This document shows, in pieces, positions 51,900 through 59,614 of a DNA stretch of 64,000 nt. Both the position numbers and the translations under genes were made by a program. This DNA is from Hydrogenophilales bacterium 16-64-40 (GTDB lineage Bacteria > Pseudomonadota > Gammaproteobacteria > Burkholderiales > Thiobacillaceae), in NCBI GenBank assembly GCA_002256995.1, contig NCGX01000009.1:1-64000 (forward strand), given 5' to 3'. Position 1 is the first letter of the stretch. Each line of letters starts with the position of its first letter. The notes beneath the pieces are model-generated. The model saw nothing but the letters and a program-made list of their open reading frames with translations. It did not search any database and was not told the DNA's origin.

Positions 51900-52838
51900 C
51901 TAGACGCCCGACTCGGGCAGACTTTGCCCCCGTTCGATTTCGAGCTGTTGCAAAGCCCATTGCGCTTCGGAATGGGTCGAGTCCAGCATCAGTACCCGCT
52001 GGAACGCATGGATGGCCTGGTCGGTTTTCTGCAGCCCGAGACTGGCGCGTCCTATGGCCATCCAGGCTTCCGGATTGTTGGGCTCCTGCGTGCGCCATTC
52101 GCTGGCCAGCCGGGACAGCGGACGCCAGCGCTTGTTTGCGGCGAGGTCGCAGGCGGCGAGGAAATAGCCGCTTTCCGTGCCGGGTTTTTCCCAGAAAGTG
52201 CTGCCGTCGCCGACGGCGTCGATCGGGTGGTCCGCCATGTGGCGCAGCCAGCCCACCGGCAGGACGAAGTGGAAATTGCCGCCGCTTGTCGACTTGAAGG
52301 AGAGGATGCCGACCAGACGGCCTTCCTGGTCGAACAGGCCGCCGCCGCTGGCGCCGCGGTCGAATGGCGCCGAAGTCTGAATCACCTTGCCGCCGTCGCA
52401 TTCACAAGTGTGCAGGCCGATGACCCTGCCTTCGCTGACGGCAAGCGCGCCACCCGAATAGCCGACCGCCTTCACGTTCAGGCCCACCCGGGTCTGGCCG
52501 AGGTCGATCATCGGCGCAGGATCGGCCTGGTATCCGGGAACGTTGAGAAAGCACAGGTCGCGGTAGGCGTCGCGCTGGTCGGGCCACGCCTGACGGCGTG
52601 CGCCGGCCTGTTCGACTTCGATGCGCGAGGCATCGCGCAGGACATGGCAGTTGGTCACCATCCGGGCGCCGGCAATCGACACGGCGGAGCCGAGTTCCCT
52701 GCTGCCGTCGGTGCGCGTCACCACCACTTTCAATACGCGCGATTCCCAAGCCGGCTCGTCGGCCAGGGGATGGCCGGACAGCGCCAGAGTCAGCGCCATG
52801 ACGAACAGTTGCGCCGTAGAAAGCAATCTTCGCGGCAT
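51900..52838 (-). CDS. Exported trypsin-like serine protease with TPR tail
   Basis: The 312-residue product has a signal peptide (1-26, ending GHPLADEPA). The chymotrypsin-fold domain has the catalytic triad visible: His in MVTNCHVL, Asp in RDLCFLNV and Ser in FDRGASGGGLFD. There is no PDZ domain. The last 60 residues (EAWMAIGRASLGLQKTDQAIHAFQRVLML) form one or two TPR repeats. It lies 66 bp upstream of the Cys-rich gene on the same strand, so it may be read into the cus series. Role unknown, perhaps envelope protein quality control. Confidence 0.8.
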   Translation of the reverse strand: MPRRLLSTAQLFVMALTLALSGHPLADEPAWESRVLKVVVTRTDGSRELGSAVSIAGARMVTNCHVLRDASRIEVEQAGARRQAWPDQRDAYRDLCFLNVPGYQADPAPMIDLGQTRVGLNVKAVGYSGGALAVSEGRVIGLHTCECDGGKVIQTSAPFDRGASGGGLFDQEGRLVGILSFKSTSGGNFHFVLPVGWLRHMADHPIDAVGDGSTFWEKPGTESGYFLAACDLAANKRWRPLSRLASEWRTQEPNNPEAWMAIGRASLGLQKTDQAIHAFQRVLMLDSTHSEAQWALQQLEIERGQSLPESGV

Positions 52839-52886
52839 CGCTCTATTTCCAACGGCGACAGCTATGCCGGCGCCAAATTGACAACT

Positions 52887-52972
52887 CCCTGCCCGATAAA
52901 AAATTATATTGGCGATGCCCTGCCTGAGTTAAAAAATTGATTTTGGCTTTGCCCTGCCTGAGCTAAAAAAAA
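52887..52972. repeat. Three imperfect tandem repeats with spaced A-tracts
   Basis: CCCTGCC starts at 52887, 52918 and 52952, each followed by a TAAAAAA tract; the second and third units share TGCCCTGCCTGAG plus the A-run. Spacing of 31 and 34 bp is close to three DNA helical turns, so the region may be curved. It lies between the protease gene (minus) and the small exported protein gene (plus), where both promoters should be. Confidence 0.6.
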
Positions 52973-53112
52973 GTAAGTTGTTGCGATCTCTTCCGACAAA
53001 TGGACAGGCCGAACGCGTACTCAACCATCTGTTCCGATGCGCATCGCGGTCTTCGCAGCCAGTACGGATTTTATACCCGTACGGCGCTCAGTATGAAGAG
53101 AAGGAGTACATC

Positions 53113-53424
53113 ATGAAACACACATTCACATTCACCAGCCTTGTTTTCGCCGGCCTGCTGGCGACTACACCTGTCTTCGCGGCTGATCAGTGGATCGAGC
53201 CTGAAGCGGAAGGCGCCATTTCATATGACATGGAGCGGACGGGCTATGTCGGCACCAGCCTGTCGGACACGAGGTCACGCATTCATGTTTTTGGCGAGCC
53301 AAGCAGTGCTTTCCCCAACTCCGATGTTGACGAATCTGGATTTGCCATCGGAACGTCCGGCCCGGAGAAGGGGGAGGGCGATCTTTACGGCTCGGTCTTG
53401 TATGACGTCGGTGCAATAGAGTAG
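53113..53424 (+). CDS. Small exported protein of unknown function
   Basis: The 103-residue product has a clear signal peptide (MKHTFTFTSLVFAGLLATTP, cleavage after VFA), leaving a mature acidic protein of about 80 residues rich in Gly, Ser, Asp and Glu, without Cys. A strong AAGGAG lies 7 bases before the ATG. I do not recognise the family. Upstream are the curved-DNA-like repeats, and downstream are three short hairpins. It could be an envelope stress or surface protein; the sequence gives no more. Confidence 0.7.
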   Translation: MKHTFTFTSLVFAGLLATTPVFAADQWIEPEAEGAISYDMERTGYVGTSLSDTRSRIHVFGEPSSAFPNSDVDESGFAIGTSGPEKGEGDLYGSVLYDVGAIE

Positions 53425-53429
53425 GCCAG

Positions 53430-53510
53430 CGCTTGAAAAGCGATGAGTAGCCCCAGCCATTTGGGGAGATGACGACACGGCGTCCGACCCTTGAACGATC
53501 AGGGGTCGGA
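53430..53510 (+). terminator. Three consecutive stem-loops after the small exported protein gene
   Basis: CGCTT/AAGCG (53430-53442), CCCCA/TGGGG (53451-53466) and TCCGACCC/GGGTCGGA (53483-53490 with 53503-53510). None has a T-run. They may mark transcript ends between this gene and the convergent doxX gene. Confidence 0.4.
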
Positions 53511-53578
53511 TTGCGCCATGCAGCCCGGCCCGCGGATTGGTCGGCGGCATGAGCCCCAGGGACAGACACATACCGGAC

Positions 53579-54046
53579 TCAGTGTGCCATGAACCGACGC
53601 GCCAGCCAGTAGTGATCCAGGCTCAGCTTGCCGGGGCCGGAGAGCAGAAGTGGAACGAACATCACCAGGTACATCAGCGGCAGCTTGTAGCCATTGTCGC
53701 ACACGTTGTAGCCGTTTCCCGCGTGCACGCTGGCCCAGGCGACGATTGTCAAAATGATGAGCGACAAACTGAAGAAGCGGGTGCCCAGACCGATCACCAG
53801 TGCGACGGCGCCGATCAGTTCGGACCAGGTGGCGAGCGACCACGAGATTTCTGTCGGCACCAGGCTGAACGGGAAAGGAAAGGCGTCCTGTATGTCGGCA
53901 AACCAGTTGTCACCGTTGAATTTCTCGATTCCGGCCTCCCCGAACTCCCAGGCCAGCAACAGCCGCAGGCCCAGCATGCCGACATGGCTGCCCGCATGAT
54001 TGAGGCGGGCGGTCAGGCCGTGGTAGAGATGGATGATCGAATTCAT
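53579..54046 (-). CDS. DoxX-family membrane protein
   Basis: The 155-residue product has four membrane segments (about 22-40, 68-85, 90-110 and 120-138) and the DoxX pattern LGLRLLLAWEFGEAGIEKFNG and ATWSELIGAVALVIGLGTRFFSL. DoxX proteins are linked to thiosulfate:quinone oxidoreductase in archaea and to oxidative-stress or thiol complexes in bacteria. Here it is divergent from the tetR gene, with the TetR-type operator in the 170-bp gap, so it may belong to the same regulon as the sulfur-carrier genes. Confidence 0.85.
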   Translation of the reverse strand: MNSIIHLYHGLTARLNHAGSHVGMLGLRLLLAWEFGEAGIEKFNGDNWFADIQDAFPFPFSLVPTEISWSLATWSELIGAVALVIGLGTRFFSLSLIILTIVAWASVHAGNGYNVCDNGYKLPLMYLVMFVPLLLSGPGKLSLDHYWLARRFMAH

Positions 54047-54182
54047 GGCATAGCCCTTGTTTTATGGTTGAAACGGCGGGTCTGCGCTCCGGTGTTGTCT
54101 GATCGAGGCCCTGCTGGAAACACGTTTTCGCCTCTCCAGAGTTGTGTCGGCGGAACCGCGATTTCCTGACAGACATTTCCAA

Positions 54183-54211
54183 TTGACTTTATGGACCAGC
54201 CGGTCCATATT
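54183..54211 (+). promoter_or_regulatory. Probable tetR promoter overlapping the operator
   Basis: TTGACT (54183-54188), 17-bp spacer, CATATT (54206-54211). The palindrome at 54191-54208 fills the spacer, the classic position for autorepression. The transcript would start at or just before the ATG at 54218, giving almost no leader. Confidence 0.5.
54191..54208. promoter_or_regulatory. TetR-type operator, copy 1
   Basis: ATGGACC-AGCC-GGTCCAT is an 18-bp palindrome with 7-bp arms and a 4-bp centre. The same TGGACC-N4-GGTCCA core recurs at 54838-54853 in front of the tusA-like gene. Confidence 0.8.
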
Positions 54212-54217
54212 GACCGG

Positions 54218-54811
54218 ATGCCTGCCGCATTCGGACGCCCACTCGAGTTTGACCCCGACACCGCCCTGACTGCCGCGATGCATTTGTTTTGGCGCAAGGG
54301 GTATGAAAACACTTCAATGCTGGACCTGCTTCAAGCCATGCAGATATCGAAGAGCAGCCTGTACCAGGCATTTGGTGGCAAACAGGCCCTGTTCGAGCGT
54401 TGCATGACACGCTACGGCGATCTCATGATCGGGCAGTTGCACGACGCGCTGGCGTCGGCGCCCTCCGGCCTGGGCTTCATCCGGCAGTTTCTCGAGAGCG
54501 TGCTCGATGAAGCGCGTGGCGTGTGCGAGGCGCGTGGTTGCCTCGTGCTGAACACCGCCAATGAGTTCGCACGCCGCGATCCGGCCATTGCAGAGGCAGT
54601 AGCGCAGGGCCTGGGGCGCTTTCACAGCGTCATGCTGGCGGCGGTGCGACGCACGCAACTTGAGGGCGCTATCCCGCCCGACCGCGATGCCGTCATGCTG
54701 GCCAATTATCTGGTCAGCAGCATGAGCGGCCTCAAGACCTTGAGCAAGGCCGGGGCGGATGAAGCCAGCTTGAAAGGCACAATCGAATTGGTGCTGAAAG
54801 CCTTGACGTAA
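54218..54811 (+). CDS. TetR/AcrR-family transcriptional regulator
   Basis: This is a dimeric one-component repressor. The 197-residue product has the N-terminal helix-turn-helix (ALTAAMHLFWRKGYENTSMLDLLQAMQISKSSLYQAFGGKQALFERC) and an all-helical ligand domain with two Cys (GVCEARGCLVLNTANEFARRD), which could sense an oxidant or sulfur compound. I start at ATG 54218 (MPAAFGRP), because the alternative ATG 54191 lies inside the operator. The predicted targets are its own promoter, the tusA-dsrE2 genes and perhaps doxX. Confidence 0.88.
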   Translation: MPAAFGRPLEFDPDTALTAAMHLFWRKGYENTSMLDLLQAMQISKSSLYQAFGGKQALFERCMTRYGDLMIGQLHDALASAPSGLGFIRQFLESVLDEARGVCEARGCLVLNTANEFARRDPAIAEAVAQGLGRFHSVMLAAVRRTQLEGAIPPDRDAVMLANYLVSSMSGLKTLSKAGADEASLKGTIELVLKALT

Positions 54812-54828
54812 GGTTTCGGCTTTTTTTT
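54797..54828 (+). terminator. Possible terminator overlapping the tetR 3' end
   Basis: AAAGCC (54797-54802) can pair with GGCTTT (54818-54823), followed by a run of T to 54828. The stem is short and the loop long (15 nt), so strength is uncertain. Confidence 0.45.
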
Positions 54829-54836
54829 CGACCAAT

Positions 54837-54854
54837 GTGGACCGTTTGGTCCAC
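54837..54854. promoter_or_regulatory. TetR-type operator, copy 2, upstream of tusA-dsrE2
   Basis: GTGGACC-GTTT-GGTCCAC is an 18-bp palindrome with the same core as the copy at 54191-54208. It lies 18 bp before the first ATG of the sulfur-carrier operon. Confidence 0.8.
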
Positions 54855-54917
54855 TTGACCCAGGAGTCATTATGCAAGCCGAATACAAACTCACTCTCCC
54901 GTCGCTTACCGACGCCA

Positions 54918-55178
54918 ATGCCGATTCGATCGCGGCCGGCCGGATGCGCGCAGCACAGGCCGAAACAACTCGACGCGCGCGGCCTCAACTGCCCGCTGCC
55001 CATCCTGCGCACCAAAAAATCGCTCTCCGAACTGGCAAGCGGCCAGATATTGAAGATCAACTCGACTGACCCGGGCTCGGTCAAGGACATGCAGGCGTTT
55101 GCCAAGCAGACCGGCAATGAACTCCTGTCCACCACTGAAAACGGCGGCGAGTTCGTCTACCTGATGCGCAAGCACTGA
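54918..55178 (+). CDS. TusA-family sulfur carrier protein, 5' end apparently frameshifted
   Basis: TusA proteins carry persulfide sulfur. The domain is intact from KQLDARGLNCPLPILRTKKS (active Cys) to the C-terminus GGEFVYLMRKH, as in sulfur-oxidiser TusA forms. The expected start is ATG 54872, which has CCAGGAG upstream, but that frame (MQAEYKLTLPSLTD...) leaves the TusA frame and stops at 55069. A single +1 shift near 54950-54968 would join them. In the TusA frame itself only ATG 54918 is available, and it has no ribosome binding site. It may be a recent frameshift, a sequencing error or programmed. dsrE2 follows after 20 bp. Confidence 0.7.
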   Translation: MPIRSRPAGCAQHRPKQLDARGLNCPLPILRTKKSLSELASGQILKINSTDPGSVKDMQAFAKQTGNELLSTTENGGEFVYLMRKH

Positions 55179-55198
55179 GTCAGACAAGGAGAAACATC

Positions 55199-55708
55199 AT
55201 GGAAGCCAAGAAAATGGCGATCATCGCCACCAAAGGTACGCTTGACTGGGCCTATCCGCCTTTCATTCTGGCGTCTACTGCCGCAGCACTGGGTTATGAG
55301 GTGCAGATCTTTTTCACGTTCTACGGTCTGCAACTGTTGAAGAAAGATTTGTCCGGACTCAAGATCAGCCCGCTGGGCAATCCCGGCATGCCAATGAAAA
55401 TGCCGTTCGGCCCCAAGTGGTTCAAGGGGCTCAACTGGAATATTCCGAATGCGGTGCAGTCGCTGGTGCCGGGGTATGAAAATATCGCCACCTCGCTGAT
55501 GAAACAGACGATCGCCAACAACGGCGTGGCGTCGATCCCCGAGCTGCGCGAACTGTGCGTCGAGGCCGACGTGAAAATGATCGGCTGCCAGATGACGGTC
55601 GAGCTGTTCGGCTTCGACCACCGCGAGTTCATGGACGGCGTCGAGTACGGCGGGGCGGCGACGTTTTTCGAGTTTGCAGGCGAAACGGATATCTGCCTGT
55701 TCATTTAG
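55199..55708 (+). CDS. DsrE2-family sulfur carrier/transferase
   Basis: DsrE2 proteins are DsrE/F/H-like and pass sulfane sulfur between TusA, rhodaneses and the sulfur-oxidation machinery. The 169-residue product has KKMAIIATKGTLDWAYPPFILASTAAALGYEVQIFFTFYG and the conserved Cys pair in LRELCVEADVKMIGCQMTVELFG. AAGGAG precedes the ATG. It is directly downstream of the tusA-like gene, the usual pairing in sulfur oxidisers. No rhodanese gene is in the window, so the locus is a reduced version of the known rhd-tusA-dsrE2 set. Confidence 0.88.
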   Translation: MEAKKMAIIATKGTLDWAYPPFILASTAAALGYEVQIFFTFYGLQLLKKDLSGLKISPLGNPGMPMKMPFGPKWFKGLNWNIPNAVQSLVPGYENIATSLMKQTIANNGVASIPELRELCVEADVKMIGCQMTVELFGFDHREFMDGVEYGGAATFFEFAGETDICLFI

Positions 55709-55949
55709 GCGACAGCGTCAGGCGTCGGTGTTACAGCACACCCGCATACCGACGGGCTTGCGCCCGGCTTCGCTTGAGCCTGTGCGACAGAGAAATTCAT
55801 TGCCGCAATAGAACCCAGCCGGTATAGTGCGCCCTCCCGCACCCAGCCAATCGGTGCGCGGCTCTCTTACCCCGATCTTACGATCCCCTATTCGTCTGCC
55901 TCGATTGGTGTTGCCACAAGCGCAACAGGCCGTCGCAGGAAAAAACCAC
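55709..55949. other. Long leader region upstream of rhlE
   Basis: No gene is seen in these 241 bp. Cold-shock-type DEAD-box helicase genes often have long untranslated leaders, and this space would fit one. No strong hairpin or promoter was identified. Confidence 0.4.
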
Positions 55950-57371
55950 ATGACTACTGAAACCACCTTGGCCGGCCCGGCTTTTGTCGAGCTCGGCCTG
56001 GCCGAACCCATTTTGCGTGCGATTGCCGATGCCGGCTACACCACGCCCACCCCGATCCAGGCGCAGGCGATTCCGCAAGTGCTGGCGGGCGGCGACCTGC
56101 TCGCCGCCGCGCAGACAGGCACCGGCAAGACCGCCGGCTTCACCCTGCCGATCCTGCATCACCTGTCGACGCGCGCAGCAGCCGCCCCCAAGCCGGGCCG
56201 TCCGCGCTGCCTGATCCTGGTGCCGACGCGCGAGCTCGCCGCGCAGGTCGAGGAATCGGTCAAGACTTACGGCAAGTACCTGTCGCTCACCTCGATGGTG
56301 ATGTTCGGCGGCGTCAACATCAACCCGCAGCTCAAGGCGCTGAGGTCGCGCGTGGACATCCTGGTGGCGACGCCGGGCCGCCTGCTCGACCACATGGGGC
56401 AGAGGACGGTGGACCTGTCCGGCATCGAAATCCTGGTGCTCGACGAAGCCGACCGCATGCTCGACATGGGCTTCATCCGCGACATCAAGAAAGTGCTCGC
56501 CGTGGTGCCGAAGCAGCGCCAGACCCTGCTGTTCTCGGCGACCTTCTCCGACGAGATCCGCACCCTGGCCAACGGCCTGCTGAACAACCCGAAGAGCGTC
56601 GAAGTCGCGCGCCGCAACACCGCGGTGGAGATCATCGAGCAGTCGATGCACCGGGTGCCGCAGGCGCACAAACGCGACTTGCTGGCGCACCTGATCAAGC
56701 ACCACGACTGGCAGCAGGTGCTGGTCTTCACCCGCACCAAGCACGGCGCCAACAAGCTCGCCGAGAAGCTGGTGAAGGACGGCATCGGCGCCGCCGCGAT
56801 CCACGGCAACAAGAGCCAGTCGGCGCGCACCAAGGCGCTGGCGAGCTTCAAGGACGGCAGCGTGCGCGTGCTGGTGGCCACCGACATCGCCGCGCGCGGC
56901 ATCGACATCGACCAGTTGCCGCAGGTGGTCAACTTCGAACTGCCCAACGTGGCGGAAGACTACGTCCACCGCATCGGCCGCACCGGCCGTGCCGGGGCAA
57001 CCGGCTCGGCGCTGTCGCTGGTGGATGACGAGGAAATGAGCTACCTGCGCGACATCGAGAAGCTGATCAAGCGCTCGATCGTGCGGGTCGAAATCGAACC
57101 CGGCTTTGTGCCGCCGGCCAAGGCCGACCTGATGTCCGAGGAACGCCCGCCGCGTCCGCCGCAAGGCCGTGGCGGACCGCGTCAGGGGCAGGGCGCGGGA
57201 CGTGGCGGCAATAGCTCCGGCTCCGGCCGTTCGTCGTCGGCCAAACCCGCCAGCGCCGGCGCCAAGCCGGCAGGTGGACGCAGCGGCGCACCGGGTCAGT
57301 CGACCCAGGCGCGCAAGCCGCGTCCGCCGGCCGCCTTGTTTGCAGGCAAGCCGGGTTCGCGCGGGCACTGA
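55950..57371 (+). CDS. rhlE: DEAD-box RNA helicase RhlE
   Basis: This ATP-dependent RNA helicase is linked to ribosome assembly and RNA turnover, often at low temperature. The 473-residue product has the Q motif and Walker A ([13 protein letters not shown]), [23 protein letters not shown] in [11 protein letters not shown] and the motif [13 protein letters not shown] basic, Gly/Arg/Ser/Pro-rich tail (about 395-473) probably binds RNA. I start at ATG 55950; the upstream frame extension is not conserved. A GC-rich hairpin follows the stop. Confidence 0.94.
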   Translation: MTTETTLAGPAFVELGLAEPILRAIADAGYTTPTPIQAQAIPQVLAGGDLLAAAQTGTGKTAGFTLPILHHLSTRAAAAPKPGRPRCLILVPTRELAAQVEESVKTYGKYLSLTSMVMFGGVNINPQLKALRSRVDILVATPGRLLDHMGQRTVDLSGIEILVLDEADRMLDMGFIRDIKKVLAVVPKQRQTLLFSATFSDEIRTLANGLLNNPKSVEVARRNTAVEIIEQSMHRVPQAHKRDLLAHLIKHHDWQQVLVFTRTKHGANKLAEKLVKDGIGAAAIHGNKSQSARTKALASFKDGSVRVLVATDIAARGIDIDQLPQVVNFELPNVAEDYVHRIGRTGRAGATGSALSLVDDEEMSYLRDIEKLIKRSIVRVEIEPGFVPPAKADLMSEERPPRPPQGRGGPRQGQGAGRGGNSSGSGRSSSAKPASAGAKPAGGRSGAPGQSTQARKPRPPAALFAGKPGSRGH

Positions 57372-57384
57372 TCCCATTGCCCCG

Positions 57385-57415
57385 GCCTGACCCGGTCAAC
57401 ACGTCCGGGTCAGGC
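57385..57415 (+). terminator. 11-bp stem-loop after rhlE
   Basis: GCCTGACCCGG (57385-57395) pairs perfectly with CCGGGTCAGGC (57405-57415) around a 9-nt loop. There is no T-run. It may end or stabilise the rhlE transcript. Confidence 0.55.
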
Positions 57416-57543
57416 ATGCCGCCAGCCCCAGCAGCATCCCCATTGCAGAATCATCACGCCGGACATGTGCTTGAGCGTGCGGCCTTCGCGCGCGCTCAAT
57501 GTTCGTGCCGATTGCCAGTGCACGCCAGCGGCTGTTCAACCGG

Positions 57544-59412
57544 TCATAGCGGCCAGACCAGCAGCAGCATCGGAATGCTGACGGCGATCACCAGCACCTC
57601 CAGCGGCAGGCCCAGCCGCCAGTAGTCGCCGAAGCGAAATCCGCCCGGCCCCAGGATCAAGGTGTTGTTCTGGTGCCCGATGGGCGTCAGAAAGGCGCAG
57701 GAGGCGCCGATGGCCACGGCCATCAGGAACGAGTCTGGGCTGACCCCCAGCGCGCTGGACGTGCCGATGGCGATGGGGCACATCACCGCTGCCGTGGCAG
57801 CGTTGTTCATCAGGTCCGACAGGAACATGGTGACCACCAGGATGAGGGTCAGCCCCACAATCGCATGCCCCTGCGCGACGTGGTTCAGCAGAAAACGCGC
57901 AATCAGGTCAGCGGTACCGGTGGAGGCCATCGCGCCCGCCACGGGAATGAGGGCGGCCAGCAGCACGATCACCGGCCAGTCGATGGCCTCGTACACCGCG
58001 CGGGGCGGCACCGTGCGCAGCGCCATCGATGCCAGCACGCCCGCCGCGAACGAGATTGCCGCGGGCAGCAGGCCGAAGGCGGCGCCGCCGACGGCGGCGG
58101 CCATGATGATGCCGGCCTCCCACGCCTTGCGCTTGTCCGGGATGCGCAGCTCGCGCTCGGCCAGCGGCACGCAGTCGTTATCGGCCGCAAATTCCGAAAT
58201 GGCCTCGGGCGGCCCCTGCATCAGCAGCAGGTCGCCCGCCTTGAAGGTCAATGAACGCAGGCGCGCCGTGGAGCGCTGGCCCTGGCGCGACACGGCCAGC
58301 AAATTGAGCCCGTAGCGGGTGCGCAGCAGCATGCCGCTGGCCGAACGGCCGCTGAGCACCGCCCCGGGCAGCACTGCCAGTTCCATCAGCACGACATCGC
58401 CGGACGTGCCGGATGGCGCCTTCTCGGCGTCGGCAGGGTTTTTTTCGCTGCGATCGCCGCCCTTTGAAGTCTCGCCAGTCGCGTCCTCGCGCGATTTTTC
58501 CGGGTCGTCCATGTCCTTGGGGCTCATCGCCTCCTCCAGCTTCAGGCCCAGGCTGGACAGGAGATTGGCCAGGGCTTCGGCCTCCGCCTCGATCACCAGG
58601 ATGTCGCCGCCGTGGACGGTGTGCCGGGGGGTGGGCGCGTTCACGCGCACCTCGTTGCGTACCAGGCCCACCACCTGGGCGCCTGCCTCGTCCAGCACCT
58701 GTTCCAGTTCGCGCAAGGTCTTGCCTGCAGCCTTGCTGTCCTCGCTCACACGCACCTCGGTGAGATAGGCGCCGGTCTCGAAGCCTTCCACCCCCGATTG
58801 CTGGCGCGCGGGCACCAGGCGCCAGCCCACCAATGCCACGAAGATCACGCCGGTCACGGCCACGGCGAGGCCGACCGGCGTGAAGTCGAACATGGCGAAG
58901 CTGCCGCCACCCTGCTGGTTGCGAAAGCCCGACACGATGAGGTTGGGCGGCGTGCCGATCAGCGTCGTCATGCCGCCCAGAATGGTGCCGAAAGCCAGCG
59001 GCATCAGCACCTGCCCCGGGGTCAGGTCCAGCCGCTTGGCCAGCTGGATGGCCACCGGCATCAACAGGGCCATGGCGCCCACGTTGTTCATGAAACCCGA
59101 CAGCACGGCCCCCAGGCCCACTAGGGCAGCGAGGCTGATGGCCGGACCTGCCTTTTTTGGCAAGGCATATCGCGCCAGCACATCCACCGCGCCCGAGGTC
59201 TGCAGCCCACGGCTCAGCACCAGCACGCAGGCCACCGTGATCACCGCCGGATGACCAAATCCGGCAAACGCGTCGCGAGGCGCAATCAGCCCCGCCAGCA
59301 CGCAGGCCAGCAGGGAAGCGGCCGCCACCATGTCGTGGCGCCAGCGCCCCCACAGGAACATGCCCACCGTGCTGAGCAGGATGGCGAGAATCAGGAGTTG
59401 GTCGTTCGTCAT
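57544..59412 (-). CDS. SLC13-family permease with two RCK_C (TrkA-C) domains
   Basis: This inner-membrane anion transporter is of the DASS/SLC13 type (dicarboxylate, sulfate or related anions). The 622-residue product has two membrane halves (1-205 and 445-622), each with a GTPPN- or NN-type substrate loop (TLIGTPPNLIVSG; SDLMNNAATAAVMCPIAIG). The cytoplasmic middle has two TrkA-C-like domains, joined by a highly charged linker (about 295-345). This layout is shared with sulfate permeases such as plant-type SAC1 and bacterial SLC13 members. Sulfate would suit a sulfur bacterium but is inferred. Confidence 0.85.
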   Translation of the reverse strand: MTNDQLLILAILLSTVGMFLWGRWRHDMVAAASLLACVLAGLIAPRDAFAGFGHPAVITVACVLVLSRGLQTSGAVDVLARYALPKKAGPAISLAALVGLGAVLSGFMNNVGAMALLMPVAIQLAKRLDLTPGQVLMPLAFGTILGGMTTLIGTPPNLIVSGFRNQQGGGSFAMFDFTPVGLAVAVTGVIFVALVGWRLVPARQQSGVEGFETGAYLTEVRVSEDSKAAGKTLRELEQVLDEAGAQVVGLVRNEVRVNAPTPRHTVHGGDILVIEAEAEALANLLSSLGLKLEEAMSPKDMDDPEKSREDATGETSKGGDRSEKNPADAEKAPSGTSGDVVLMELAVLPGAVLSGRSASGMLLRTRYGLNLLAVSRQGQRSTARLRSLTFKAGDLLLMQGPPEAISEFAADNDCVPLAERELRIPDKRKAWEAGIIMAAAVGGAAFGLLPAAISFAAGVLASMALRTVPPRAVYEAIDWPVIVLLAALIPVAGAMASTGTADLIARFLLNHVAQGHAIVGLTLILVVTMFLSDLMNNAATAAVMCPIAIGTSSALGVSPDSFLMAVAIGASCAFLTPIGHQNNTLILGPGGFRFGDYWRLGLPLEVLVIAVSIPMLLLVWPL

Positions 59413-59614
59413 AGCGCCTTGTTGTTTGTTTATGCCAGCACAAGCCAATTCTGAGGACGGGCGAAAGTCAAAGCAAGCACAGCGTTGCCAGGATCACGCT
59501 GTCCCCAGCCCGGAACATATGCTTCATCACCCGGCCTGTGTCCTCGCCGTGGCGGCGCCAGTACGGTCGCTGCCGACTTGTCGTCTTTACAACTTAGCAG
59601 GGACAATTGCCGCC

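Noticed and set aside
57150-57371. Low-complexity RhlE tail as a separate repeat
   Set aside because: Gly/Arg/Ser/Pro-rich tails are usual for RhlE-type helicases and the frame is continuous.
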